Positions 30,324 through 38,542 of a stretch of DNA of 64,000 nt are shown here, in pieces. Each line of letters starts with the position of its first letter. The first letter of the stretch is position 1. The DNA lies in contig CACZMV010000017.1 of NCBI GenBank assembly GCA_902782305.1, positions 49,528 to 113,527 on the forward strand, read 5' to 3'. The notes below the pieces were generated by a model. That model saw nothing but the letters and a program-made list of their open reading frames with translations. It had not been told where the DNA came from and ran no database searches. Both the position numbers and the translations under genes were made by a program. The stretch is from an uncultured Prevotellaceae bacterium (GTDB lineage: Bacteria > Bacteroidota > Bacteroidia > Bacteroidales > Bacteroidaceae).

Positions 30324-32069
30324 ATGGAAAATAACGCTCAACTTATTGCTCAGTGCGAGGCACGTGCAAAGGAATGGCTGGCTCCGGCCTTTGACGAGGA
30401 GACACGTAAGGAAGTTCAGGCTATGTTGGATAACCCCGACAAGACCGACCTGATTGATGCATTCTATCGCGACCTGGAATTTGGTACCGGTGGACTGCGT
30501 GGTATCATGGGTGCTGGTACAAACCGCATGAACAAGTACATTGTTGGTATGGCTACACAGGGTTTTGCCAATTACATCCTGAAGGCATTCCCCGGCAAGC
30601 AGTGCTCCGTAGTGGTAGGTCATGACTGCCGCAACAACGGACGTATGTTTGCTGAGTCGGTAGCTGACATCTTCTCAGCCAACGGCATCAAGGTTTATCT
30701 GTTCGAGAGCCTGCGTCCTACTCCTGAGATTTCGTTTGCCATCCGTCAGCTCGGCTGTCAGGCTGGTGTTAACGTTACCGCTTCTCACAACCCCCGTGAA
30801 TACAATGGCTACAAGGCTTACTGGGATGATGGTGCTCAGGTGCTGTTCCCACACGACAAGGGTATCATCGACGAGGTGAACAAGGTGAAGATCAGCGATG
30901 TGAAGTTCGAGGGCAACAAGGAACTCATCATTCCTATCGGTGGTGAGATGGACTGGGACTACATCCAGGCTGTCAAGGAGGCGATGGTTGACCAGGATGT
31001 CATTCTGCGCCAGAAGGACCTGAACATCGTTTATTCGCCCATGCACGGTACAGGTCGCGTAATCGTCCCGATGGCTCTGCGTTCTTGGGGCTTCCAGAAC
31101 ATCCACGTAGTGCCCGAGCAGATGGTTATCGACGGCAACTTCCCAACCGTTGTAAGCCCGAACCCAGAGAATGCAGAGGCCATGACACTGGGTATGAAGC
31201 TGGGTACCAAGTTGAATGCTGACCTGGTCATCGCTTCTGACCCGGATGCTGACCGTTTGGCTATCGTATGCCGCAACTCAAAGGGCGAGTGGGAGATCCT
31301 GAATGGTAACCAGACTTGTATGATGTTCTCTTGGTACATCATCGCCAACAAGAAGAAGCTGGGTCAGCTGAAGGGCAACGAGTTCCTTGTAAAGACCATT
31401 GTGACTACAGAGGTGATTGCCGAGATTGCCAAGAAGAACGAGGTAGAATACAAGGACTGCTACACGGGCTTCAAGTGGATTGCCAACGAGATTCGCGTGA
31501 ACGAGGGCAAGAAGAAGTATATCGGTGGTGGTGAGGAATCGTTCGGCTTCCTGCCTTACGACAAGGTTCGCGATAAGGACTCCCCCGCATCTATCTGTCT
31601 GATCTGTGAGATTGCAGCATGGGCTCGCGACAACGGTATGACGCTGTATGACCTGCTGATGAACATCTATAAGGAGTATGGATTCTCGAAGGAGGTGACC
31701 ATCAATGTGGTACGTCCAGGCAAGAGCGGTGCTGACGAGATTAAGCAGATGATGACCGACTTCCGCGCTAATCCTCCGAAGGATCTGGGTGGTTCAAAGA
31801 TTGTGCTGCAGAAGGACTTCCAGTTGCTGGAGGCTAAGAAGGCTGATGGCACTGTGGAGAAGCTCGACATGCCTGACAAGTCGAACGTGCTGCAGTGGTT
31901 CTGCGACGATGGTACCAAGGTTTCTGTTCGTCCTTCTGGTACGGAGCCTAAGATTAAGTTCTACACCGAGGTGAAGGATGCCAGCTTCAAGGGTGGTGCT
32001 GATTATGAGCGCTGCACCAAGGCTGCTGAGCAGAAGATTGAGGCTATCAAGAAGAGCTTGAACCTCTAA
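30324..32069 (+). CDS. pgcA: Phosphoglucomutase/phosphomannomutase
   Basis: This 581-residue alpha-D-phosphohexomutase interconverts glucose-1-P and glucose-6-P (or mannose phosphates) and so links glycolysis to nucleotide-sugar synthesis. The phosphoserine loop is TASHNPREYNGYK. The metal loop is ASDPDADRLAI, the sugar-binding loop GGGEESFGFLP and the phosphate-binding loop RPSGTEPKIKFY, in the expected order over four domains. Length fits the long PgcA type. Its codon use is strongly biased to C-ending highly expressed codons compared with neighbours. With manA, gmd and galE it supplies sugar nucleotides. Confidence 0.93.
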   Translation: MENNAQLIAQCEARAKEWLAPAFDEETRKEVQAMLDNPDKTDLIDAFYRDLEFGTGGLRGIMGAGTNRMNKYIVGMATQGFANYILKAFPGKQCSVVVGHDCRNNGRMFAESVADIFSANGIKVYLFESLRPTPEISFAIRQLGCQAGVNVTASHNPREYNGYKAYWDDGAQVLFPHDKGIIDEVNKVKISDVKFEGNKELIIPIGGEMDWDYIQAVKEAMVDQDVILRQKDLNIVYSPMHGTGRVIVPMALRSWGFQNIHVVPEQMVIDGNFPTVVSPNPENAEAMTLGMKLGTKLNADLVIASDPDADRLAIVCRNSKGEWEILNGNQTCMMFSWYIIANKKKLGQLKGNEFLVKTIVTTEVIAEIAKKNEVEYKDCYTGFKWIANEIRVNEGKKKYIGGGEESFGFLPYDKVRDKDSPASICLICEIAAWARDNGMTLYDLLMNIYKEYGFSKEVTINVVRPGKSGADEIKQMMTDFRANPPKDLGGSKIVLQKDFQLLEAKKADGTVEKLDMPDKSNVLQWFCDDGTKVSVRPSGTEPKIKFYTEVKDASFKGGADYERCTKAAEQKIEAIKKSLNL

Positions 32070-32087
32070 GCTTAGAGCAAATAATAA

Positions 32088-32122
32088 AAGAAGGACACTC
32101 GCCGTGAGTGCCCTTCTTTTTT
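32088..32122. terminator. Bidirectional terminator between pgcA and htpG
   Basis: The stem AAGAAGGACACTC / GAGTGCCCTTCTT (one mismatch), loop GCCGT, T-run on the plus strand and A-rich on the other side, between convergent genes. Confidence 0.8.
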
Positions 32123-32139
32123 GTGTAATAGATAGAACT

Positions 32140-34200
32140 TTATTTAATCAAATCTACCGAACGCTTCAGGAACTTGTCCAAAGCCTCTCCCTTTAACATA
32201 CCATTTTGCAACAGGGCCAGGTCGATGAGCTGGTGAACGATATCGTTCTTGGCAGCAAAGCCGTTGAGCACATCTTCCTTCTTGTGCTTCTGTTCCTCGA
32301 CAGCCTTTTCGCATTCGGCCTTCATGTCCTTATCGTCCTGCGTCAGCTCCTCGGGTTTCTTCTTGTCCTGTTGCTGACGGATAGCAGCCAAGCGGGCCTC
32401 CTGTCCTTTCAGTTCAGAAACGATAGGTTTCAGCGTTTCCTCGGTGCTGGTCTTGCAGTCGTCCAAGACACGCTTAACCAAAGGATGGTCGCTGTTCAGT
32501 ACCAGGTTCAGCGAATCGGGCATCTGGGCGTAGAAATTCATGCCTTGCTGGAAGCGGCTCATCTCCTTCATACGACGCATCCACTCGTTCTGGGTGATGA
32601 CCACAGGGCGCTGGCTCTCGCCCAGGCTCTGTACCTCGACCATAAACTCGGTCTTCTCCATCTTGGGCATCTGCGACTTGAACACCTGTGACAAATTGGC
32701 AGACTCGTCTTCTGTCAGATTGTTCTTGGGGGCATCGTCCTTCACAATGAGACGGTCGATGATGTCACTATCGACACGGGTGAAGCGACTCTTCTCGAAC
32801 TTCTGCTCGAGCATCTGGATGGCTGGAACATCGAGTTGACCGTCTAACAGCAGAACACTGTAGCCTTTGTCCTTGGCGCCCTGGATGTATGAGTACTGTT
32901 CCTCCTTGTCGGTGGCATACAGATAAATCAGATTGCCGTCCTTGTCTTTCTGAGCGCCCTCAATGAGGGTCTTGTATTCGTCGAAGGTGAAGTATTTGCC
33001 CTCAGTGTCTTTGAAGAGGGCGAACTCCTTGGCGCGGTCGTAGAAGGTCTCCTCACTGAGCATACCGTAGTTGATGAACAGTTTCAGGTCGTCCCACTTC
33101 TCCTCGTACTGCTTGCGGTCCTCCTTGAAGATAGCCTGCAAACGGTCGGCCACCTTCTTGGTGATATAGGTCGAAATCTTCTTGACCTCACGGTCGCTCT
33201 GCAAGTAGGAGCGGCTGACGTTCAAAGGAATATCGGGTGAGTCGATGACACCGTGCAGCAGGGTGAGGAACTCAGGAACGATGCCCTCGACCTGGTCGGT
33301 GACGAAGACCTGGTTGCAGTAGAGCTGAATCTTGTTGCGCTGCAGGTCGATGTTCGACTTGATGCGGGGGAAGTAGAGGATACCCGTCAGGTTGAAGGGG
33401 TAGTCGACATTCAGGTGAATCCAGAACATCGGTTCGTCGTGCATGGGGTAGAGGGTGCGGTAGAACGACTTGTAGTCCTCGTCCTTCAGCGTTGAGGGAG
33501 CCTTGGTCCACAGCGGTTCCACGTCGTTGATGACGTTGTCCTTGTCGGTGTCGACCATCTCCTTCTTCTCGCTGGACCACTCCTGCTTCTTACCAAAGGC
33601 TACGGGAACGGCCATGAACTTGCAGTACTTGGTGAGCAGCTGCTGAATCTTCTCCTTCTCCAGGAACTCCTTGCAGTCGTCGTCGATGTAGAGGATGATG
33701 TCAGAGCCGCGGTCCTCACGCTCAGCCTCGTCAATCTCGTAGGCGGGGCTGCCGTCGCAGCTCCACTTGACAGCCTTCGAGCCCTCTTTGTACGAACGGG
33801 TGACAATCTCCACCTTCTTCGACACCATAAAGCTGGAATAGAAGCCCAGTCCGAAGTGTCCGATGATGTTGTTGGCATTGTCCTTATACTTTTCCAGGAA
33901 GTCGTTGACACCTGAGAAAGCAATCTGGTTGATGTACTTGTCGATTTCCTCCTCGGTCATACCGATACCGCGGTCAGAAATTGTAATGGTGCCCTTGTCG
34001 GCATCCAGTGATACATGTACTGTCAGGTCGCCTAGTTCGCCCTTGAACTCGCCCTGCTGGGCCAGTGTCTTTAACTTCTGCGTGGCGTCGACAGCGTTGG
34101 AAACCATCTCGCGTAAGAAAATCTCGTGATCGGAATAGAGAAACTTTTTGATGACGGGGAAGATGTTCTCAGTTGTAACCCCGATGTTACCTTTTTGCAT
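32140..34200 (-). CDS. htpG: Molecular chaperone HtpG (Hsp90)
   Basis: This 686-residue cytoplasmic ATP-dependent chaperone has an N-terminal GHKL ATPase with LREMVSNAVDATQKL (Asn for Mg), ISDRGIGMTEEEIDKYI (nucleotide Asp/Gly loop) and GHFGLGFYSSFMV (lid). The middle domain contains NVSRSYLQSDREVKKIS with the catalytic Arg. The charged insert and C-terminal dimerisation domain follow (KKPEELTQDDKDMKAECEKA). Length and order are normal for bacterial Hsp90. Confidence 0.96.
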   Translation of the reverse strand: MQKGNIGVTTENIFPVIKKFLYSDHEIFLREMVSNAVDATQKLKTLAQQGEFKGELGDLTVHVSLDADKGTITISDRGIGMTEEEIDKYINQIAFSGVNDFLEKYKDNANNIIGHFGLGFYSSFMVSKKVEIVTRSYKEGSKAVKWSCDGSPAYEIDEAEREDRGSDIILYIDDDCKEFLEKEKIQQLLTKYCKFMAVPVAFGKKQEWSSEKKEMVDTDKDNVINDVEPLWTKAPSTLKDEDYKSFYRTLYPMHDEPMFWIHLNVDYPFNLTGILYFPRIKSNIDLQRNKIQLYCNQVFVTDQVEGIVPEFLTLLHGVIDSPDIPLNVSRSYLQSDREVKKISTYITKKVADRLQAIFKEDRKQYEEKWDDLKLFINYGMLSEETFYDRAKEFALFKDTEGKYFTFDEYKTLIEGAQKDKDGNLIYLYATDKEEQYSYIQGAKDKGYSVLLLDGQLDVPAIQMLEQKFEKSRFTRVDSDIIDRLIVKDDAPKNNLTEDESANLSQVFKSQMPKMEKTEFMVEVQSLGESQRPVVITQNEWMRRMKEMSRFQQGMNFYAQMPDSLNLVLNSDHPLVKRVLDDCKTSTEETLKPIVSELKGQEARLAAIRQQQDKKKPEELTQDDKDMKAECEKAVEEQKHKKEDVLNGFAAKNDIVHQLIDLALLQNGMLKGEALDKFLKRSVDLIK

Positions 34201-34264
34201 ATACCTTATTATTATTATATATTAAACTTTTGGTCAAAAATTAGCAAATATCGTGCCAATTTCG

Positions 34265-34272
34265 TACCTTTG
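34265..34272 (+). promoter_or_regulatory. -7 promoter element of map, TACCTTTG
   Basis: A TAnnTTTG match lies 22 bases before the ATG at 34294 in the 93-base space shared with the divergent htpG. Confidence 0.6.
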
Positions 34273-34293
34273 CAGTCGAAAAAAGAAAGAACG

Positions 34294-35145
34294 ATGAAAA
34301 GAAGATGGCATTGTAAATCGGGGGAACAGCCCTCGGAATTGGACAAGCACATCATGTACTTGGAAAATAAAGGGGCACTGGTACCTACCCGTGAGTTGGT
34401 GCTGAGCCCTGAACAGATAGAAGGCGTCCGTCGTGCGGGTGTTGTGAATACGGGTGTGCTGGATGCTGTAGGGGAGGTGATTCATGCTGGCATGTCGACC
34501 CTGGAGATTGACCAGATTTGTCGCGACTATTGTGAGCAGCATGGAGCCATACCTGCCTGTCTGAACTATGAAGGTTACCCCATGAGTGTCTGTACCAGCA
34601 TTAACGAGGTGGTGTGTCACGGAATTCCCAAGGCGGATGATATCCTGGAGGAGGGTGATATCATCAATGTCGATTTTACCACCATTCTGGATGGGTATTA
34701 TGCGGATGCCTCGCGTATGTTTATCATCGGAAAGACAACGCCAGAGAAGAAACAACTGGTCAAGGTGACCAAGGAGTGTCTGGAGATTGGTATGGAGGCT
34801 GCCAAACCATGGCACGGCGTGAATGAGATTGGTCGTGCGATTGAGAAACATGCCAAGAAGTACCACTATGGCGTGGTGCGCGATTTGTGTGGACATGGGG
34901 TGGGACTGAAGTTCCATGAGGAACCTGAGGTGTGCCACTTTGCCCAGCGTGGTGATGGTATGGTATTGGTTCCCGGTATGGTGTTCACCATTGAACCGAT
35001 GATTAACATGGGTACGTGGAAGGTGTTTATAGATGCAGATGATCCCTATGGATGGGAGGTTATTTCTGAAGATGAACAACCCTCAGCCCAATGGGAGCAT
35101 ACCTTGCTGATGACCGAAAATGGAGTGGAGGTACTTTCGTACTAA
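34294..35145 (+). CDS. map: Methionine aminopeptidase, type I
   Basis: This 283-residue metalloenzyme removes the initiator Met from nascent proteins. Metal ligands are visible in INVDFTTILDGYYADAS (two Asp), HGVGLKFHEEPEV (His), FTIEPM (Glu) and SAQWEHTLL (Glu). It carries an N-terminal extension of about 40 residues (MKRRWHCKSGEQPSELDK) before the catalytic domain. Starting upstream of 34294 would overlap the -7 element and the divergent htpG, so the ATG at 34294 is preferred. Confidence 0.93.
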   Translation: MKRRWHCKSGEQPSELDKHIMYLENKGALVPTRELVLSPEQIEGVRRAGVVNTGVLDAVGEVIHAGMSTLEIDQICRDYCEQHGAIPACLNYEGYPMSVCTSINEVVCHGIPKADDILEEGDIINVDFTTILDGYYADASRMFIIGKTTPEKKQLVKVTKECLEIGMEAAKPWHGVNEIGRAIEKHAKKYHYGVVRDLCGHGVGLKFHEEPEVCHFAQRGDGMVLVPGMVFTIEPMINMGTWKVFIDADDPYGWEVISEDEQPSAQWEHTLLMTENGVEVLSY

Positions 35146-35177
35146 GAATAAAAGAATAAAAGAATAAAAAAATAAAA
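35146..35177. repeat. 8-base repeat spacer (GAATAAAA)
   Basis: Four units, GAATAAAA three times then AAATAAAA, between map and tsaD. The same unit reappears between tsaD and the next gene (36210-36233: AAATAAAA, GAATAAAA, AAATAAAA). Confidence 0.75.
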
Positions 35178-35183
35178 GAGATA

Positions 35184-36209
35184 ATGCCGGATATATATAT
35201 AATAGGTATAGAGAGCTCATGCGATGATACGTCGGCAGCGGTACTGAAAAATGGGGTGTTGCTGTCGAATGTGACGGCTTCGCAAGCGGTACATGAGTCG
35301 TATGGAGGGGTAGTACCGGAACTGGCTTCCAGGGCTCACCAGCAGAATGTGTTACCGGTAGTTCATGAGGCTATCAAACGGGCAGGAATCACGAAAGAAC
35401 AACTGTCGGCAGTGGCCTTCACGCGTGGACCGGGATTGATGGGTTCGTTGTTGGTAGGTGTGAACTTTGCGAAGGGTTTTGCCCGTTCGCTGGGTATTCC
35501 CCTGATTGACGTGAACCATCTGCAAGGACACGTGATGGCGCATTTCATCAAGGAATCGGAGGATGACCAGTCGCAACCGCCATTGCCTTTCATCTGTCTG
35601 TTGGTGTCAGGTGGTAACTCACAGATCGTCTTGGTGAAAGCCTATAACGATATGGAGGTGTTGGGCCAGACCATTGATGATGCTGCAGGTGAGGCCATTG
35701 ACAAATGTTCGAAAGTGATGGGACTGGGTTATCCGGGTGGACCTATCATTGACAAACTGGCTCGTCAGGGAAATCCGAAGGCTTACCAGTTCTCTGAACC
35801 ACATATCCCGGGACTGGACTACAGTTTCTCGGGATTGAAGACTTCCTTCCTGTATAATATGCGCAAATGGGTAGAGGAAGATCCCGATTTCATAGAGCAT
35901 CATAAGGAAGACATAGCAGCCTCGCTGGAATGGACCATTGTGGATATTCTGATGAAGAAACTTAAGTTGGTTGTAAAACAGACGGGTATCAAGCATGTGG
36001 CTGTAGCGGGTGGAGTGAGTGCTAACAATGGACTGCGTAACGCTTTTCATGACTATGCCAAGCGCTATGGTTGGACCATTTACATTCCCAAGTTCAGCTA
36101 TACCACTGACAATGCAGCCATGATAGGCATTGTGGGCTATTACAAATTCTTGGATAAGAAATTCTGTCCGATTGACGCACCAGCGTTCAGCAAAGTAACA
36201 TTTTGCTAA
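35184..36209 (+). CDS. tsaD: tRNA N6-threonylcarbamoyladenosine synthase subunit TsaD
   Basis: This 341-residue essential enzyme transfers threonylcarbamoyl to A37 of ANN-decoding tRNAs, with TsaB and TsaE. It is an ASKHA-fold ATPase with IGIESSCDDTSAAV at the N-terminus, the metal-binding NHLQGHVMAH (His-x3-His), VSGGNSQIVLV (phosphate loop), AAGEAIDKCSKVMGLGYPGG and the C-terminal GGVSANNGLR. Complete. Confidence 0.96.
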   Translation: MPDIYIIGIESSCDDTSAAVLKNGVLLSNVTASQAVHESYGGVVPELASRAHQQNVLPVVHEAIKRAGITKEQLSAVAFTRGPGLMGSLLVGVNFAKGFARSLGIPLIDVNHLQGHVMAHFIKESEDDQSQPPLPFICLLVSGGNSQIVLVKAYNDMEVLGQTIDDAAGEAIDKCSKVMGLGYPGGPIIDKLARQGNPKAYQFSEPHIPGLDYSFSGLKTSFLYNMRKWVEEDPDFIEHHKEDIAASLEWTIVDILMKKLKLVVKQTGIKHVAVAGGVSANNGLRNAFHDYAKRYGWTIYIPKFSYTTDNAAMIGIVGYYKFLDKKFCPIDAPAFSKVTFC

Positions 36210-36237
36210 AAATAAAAGAATAAAAAAATAAAAAAAC

Positions 36238-36759
36238 ATGGATTTTGAAAGTAAGATTATCAGCAGGGAGATTAGTCAACTGCTGTGGGAAATGGATAAA
36301 ACAGTAGGTACAGCAGAGAGTTGTACAGGTGGACGTATTGCAGAAGCCATTATCTCAGTGCCAGGAGCCTCGAAATATTTCAAAGGAGGTGTTATCTCGT
36401 ATGTAGATGAAATTAAAATGAAGCTTTTGGGTATTTCTCAGCAGGTGTTGGATGAGAAATCTGCTGTCTGCGAGGAGGTGGCTTGTCAGATGGTGGTGGG
36501 TGCTTGTAAGGCACTGAACACAGACTATGCGATTTCTGCAACAGGATATGCAGGGCCTGGAGGTGGTACCAAGGAAATTCCTGTAGGCACCATTTGGCTG
36601 GCATGTGGTACCCAGGAGAAACAGGTGGCCATGATGGTTCAGGTGGACCATGGACGTGATATCAATCTGGCTATTGCCACCAATAAAGCCATCCAAATGT
36701 TTCTCGATTTCTTGAAATCGGACGCACAATCGGAGACAGAAACAGAGAAAGAGGGTTAA
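36238..36759 (+). CDS. pncC: CinA C-terminal-type nicotinamide-nucleotide amidase
   Basis: This 173-residue stand-alone CinA-C domain in most bacteria deamidates nicotinamide mononucleotide to recycle NAD breakdown products. Active-site segments are visible: VGTAESCTGGRIAEAII, KGGVISYVDEIKMKLLGI and ISATGYAGPGGGTKEIPVGT. The N-terminal MoCF domain of full CinA is absent. The spacer before it is an AAATAAAA repeat. Confidence 0.88.
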   Translation: MDFESKIISREISQLLWEMDKTVGTAESCTGGRIAEAIISVPGASKYFKGGVISYVDEIKMKLLGISQQVLDEKSAVCEEVACQMVVGACKALNTDYAISATGYAGPGGGTKEIPVGTIWLACGTQEKQVAMMVQVDHGRDINLAIATNKAIQMFLDFLKSDAQSETETEKEG

Positions 36760-36779
36760 AAAATCTTAATTCACAAATA

Positions 36780-36826
36780 TTTCTCATTTCTCATTTCTCA
36801 TTTCTCATTAAAAATAAGTACCTTTG
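36780..36826 (+). promoter_or_regulatory. rpmB promoter with a 7-base tandem repeat
   Basis: Four perfect TTTCTCA units (36780-36807) lie just upstream of the -7 element TACCTTTG (36819-36826). The repeat occupies the place where the -33 element should be, so unit number could alter promoter spacing. It serves the ribosomal-protein operon. Confidence 0.65.
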
Positions 36827-36877
36827 CACCCTGTTTGGAGTAAGTTATAATTAAGGAACAAGTAAAAGTAGATAGAA

Positions 36878-37141
36878 ATGTCGAAAATTTGTCAAATTAC
36901 AGGAAAGAAGGCACAGATTGGTAATAATGTGTCTCACTCAAAGCATCGCACAAAGCGCAGCTTTGACGTAAACCTGTTCAGCAAGAAGTTCTACTATGTT
37001 GAGGAGGCTTGCTGGATTCAGTTGAAGATCAGTGCTGCTGGTCTGCGTATGATTAATAAAGTAGGTCTGGACGCTGCCCTCAAGCAGGCTGTTGCTAAGG
37101 GTTATGTGGATTGGAAAGACATTAAAGTAATAGGAGACTAA
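36878..37141 (+). CDS. rpmB: 50S ribosomal protein L28 (bL28)
   Basis: This 87-residue protein opens with [18 protein letters not shown] and continues with the basic [16 protein letters not shown], both typical of bL28. It is a structural protein near the L1 stalk/E-site of the large subunit. It heads the rpmB-rpmG-DUF4295 transcript usual in Bacteroidota; rpmG begins 4 bases later. Confidence 0.95.
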   Translation: MSKICQITGKKAQIGNNVSHSKHRTKRSFDVNLFSKKFYYVEEACWIQLKISAAGLRMINKVGLDAALKQAVAKGYVDWKDIKVIGD

Positions 37142-37145
37142 TATT

Positions 37146-37337
37146 ATGGCAGGAAAGAAAGCTAAAGGCAATCGCGTTCAGGTTATTCTTGAGTGCACCG
37201 AGATGAAGGAGAGCGGACTTCCCGGAACAAGTCGTTATATCACGACCAAGAACCGTAAGAACACTCCTGAGAGAATGGAATTGAAGAAGTATAACCCCAT
37301 CCTGAAGCGCATGACAGTGCACAAGGAAATTAAATAA
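37146..37337 (+). CDS. rpmG: 50S ribosomal protein L33 (bL33)
   Basis: This 63-residue basic protein ([36 protein letters not shown]) belongs to bL33. Only one cysteine is present, so it is the zinc-free (C-minus) form rather than the four-cysteine type. It sits 4 bases after rpmB and 12 bases before the DUF4295 gene. Confidence 0.95.
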   Translation: MAGKKAKGNRVQVILECTEMKESGLPGTSRYITTKNRKNTPERMELKKYNPILKRMTVHKEIK

Positions 37338-37349
37338 TCTGTTTAAAGC

Positions 37350-37480
37350 ATGGCAAAGAAAACCGTCGCTACCCTCCACGAAGGCTCAAAGGATGGTCGC
37401 GCTTACACAAAGGTTATCAAGATGGTTAAGAGCCCCAAGAGGTTCCTAACGAGGATGTTAAGGACTTCTTTAAGAATTAA
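37350..37480 (+). pseudogene. DUF4295 gene with internal deletion and frameshift
   Basis: The first 30 codons (MAKKTVATLHEGSKDGRAYT, then KVIKMVKSPK) and the last codons (GTTCCTAACGAG... giving VPNEDVKDFFKN) match the Bacteroidota-specific DUF4295 family, but they are in different frames with only two bases between them. Family members have about ten residues there (TGAYxFDEQM type), so roughly 28 bases are missing. Read through, the frame shifts to an unrelated tail and stops at 37497-37499 (49 residues). The gene normally follows rpmG and its product is thought to be ribosome-associated, so the lesion is surprising; a sequencing or assembly error is possible. Confidence 0.8.
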
Positions 37481-37503
37481 TATTCGATTAATCAGATAAA
37501 AAG

Positions 37504-37537
37504 AGAGGTTGCAAGTGAATTTGCGACCTCTTTTTTT
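37504..37537 (+). terminator. Terminator after the ribosomal-protein operon
   Basis: The stem AGAGGTTGCAA / TTTGCGACCTCT with loop GTGAA is followed by seven T residues. Confidence 0.85.
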
Positions 37538-37565
37538 GTGGTTTCATCGAAATTTCGTATCTTTG
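37535..37565 (+). promoter_or_regulatory. Consensus promoter of ftsY
   Basis: TTTG at 37535-37538 (it uses the end of the terminator T-run), a 19-base gap, TATCTTTG at 37558-37565, 20 bases before the ftsY ATG. Confidence 0.75.
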
Positions 37566-37585
37566 CAGGGATTTAATATTGCAAT

Positions 37586-38542
37586 ATGGGTATTTTCGGT
37601 TTTTTTAATAAGGAAAAAAAGGAAACACTGGATAAAGGTTTGGAGAAAACCAAGACCAGTGTGTTCGATAAGTTGGCTCGTGCTGTAGCTGGCAAATCGA
37701 AGGTGGATGACGATGTGCTGGACAACTTGGAGGAAGTATTGATTACCTCTGATGTGGGCGTGGAAACCACGTTGAAGATTATCGAGCGTATCGAAGAGCG
37801 CGTGGCCCGCGATAAATATGTGTCCACCAGTGAACTGAATGCTATCCTGCGTGATGAGATAGCATCCTTGTTGACAGAGAATAATTCTGATGATAACGAT
37901 AACTGGGACTTGCCCAGTGATCATAAACCCTACGTCATCCTGGTAGTGGGCGTGAATGGAGTGGGTAAGACCACGACCATCGGCAAACTGGCTTGGCAGT
38001 TTAAGCAGGCTGGCAAGAAGGTCTATCTGGGTGCTGCTGACACCTTCCGTGCCGCTGCCGTGGAGCAGTTGTGCATCTGGGGTGAGCGCGTAGGAGTGCC
38101 TGTGGTGAAGCAACAGATGGGTAGTGACCCTGCCTCGGTGGCTTTCGATACCTTGCAGAGTGCCAAGGCCAATGGTGCTGATGTGGTGCTGATTGATACG
38201 GCAGGTCGTCTGCACAATAAGGTGGGACTGATGAACGAGTTGAAGAAAATCAAGGAGGTGATGAAAAAAGTACTTCCTGATGCACCGGATGAGGTGATGC
38301 TCGTGCTGGATGGTTCTACTGGACAGAACGCCTTTGAACAGGCGAAACAGTTTGCTGCAGTGACCCAAATTACCAGTCTGGCCATTACCAAACTGGATGG
38401 TACTGCTAAGGGTGGTGTAGTGATTGGTATCTCGGACCAGTTGAAGGTGCCCGTAAAATATATCGGACTGGGTGAAGGTATGCAGGATTTGCAGCTGTTC
38501 AATCGCCAGCAATTTGTTGACTCATTATTCAAAAATGACTAA
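37586..38542 (+). CDS. ftsY: Signal recognition particle receptor FtsY
   Basis: This 318-residue SRP GTPase docks Ffh-bound ribosomes at the inner membrane. It has a short N-terminal amphipathic segment (MGIFGFFNKEKKE) in place of a long acidic A domain, then the NG domain: G1 GVNGVGKTT, G2-type DTFRAAAVEQL, G3 DTAGRLHNK, G4 TKLDGTAKGG and the closing GLGEGMQDLQ. It overlaps rimO by 8 bases. Confidence 0.96.
   Translation: MGIFGFFNKEKKETLDKGLEKTKTSVFDKLARAVAGKSKVDDDVLDNLEEVLITSDVGVETTLKIIERIEERVARDKYVSTSELNAILRDEIASLLTENNSDDNDNWDLPSDHKPYVILVVGVNGVGKTTTIGKLAWQFKQAGKKVYLGAADTFRAAAVEQLCIWGERVGVPVVKQQMGSDPASVAFDTLQSAKANGADVVLIDTAGRLHNKVGLMNELKKIKEVMKKVLPDAPDEVMLVLDGSTGQNAFEQAKQFAAVTQITSLAITKLDGTAKGGVVIGISDQLKVPVKYIGLGEGMQDLQLFNRQQFVDSLFKND

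Noticed and set aside
36780-36807. CRISPR-like array
   Set aside because: The repeats are 7 bases with no spacers and no cas genes; it is a simple tandem repeat. No CRISPR array is seen in the window.
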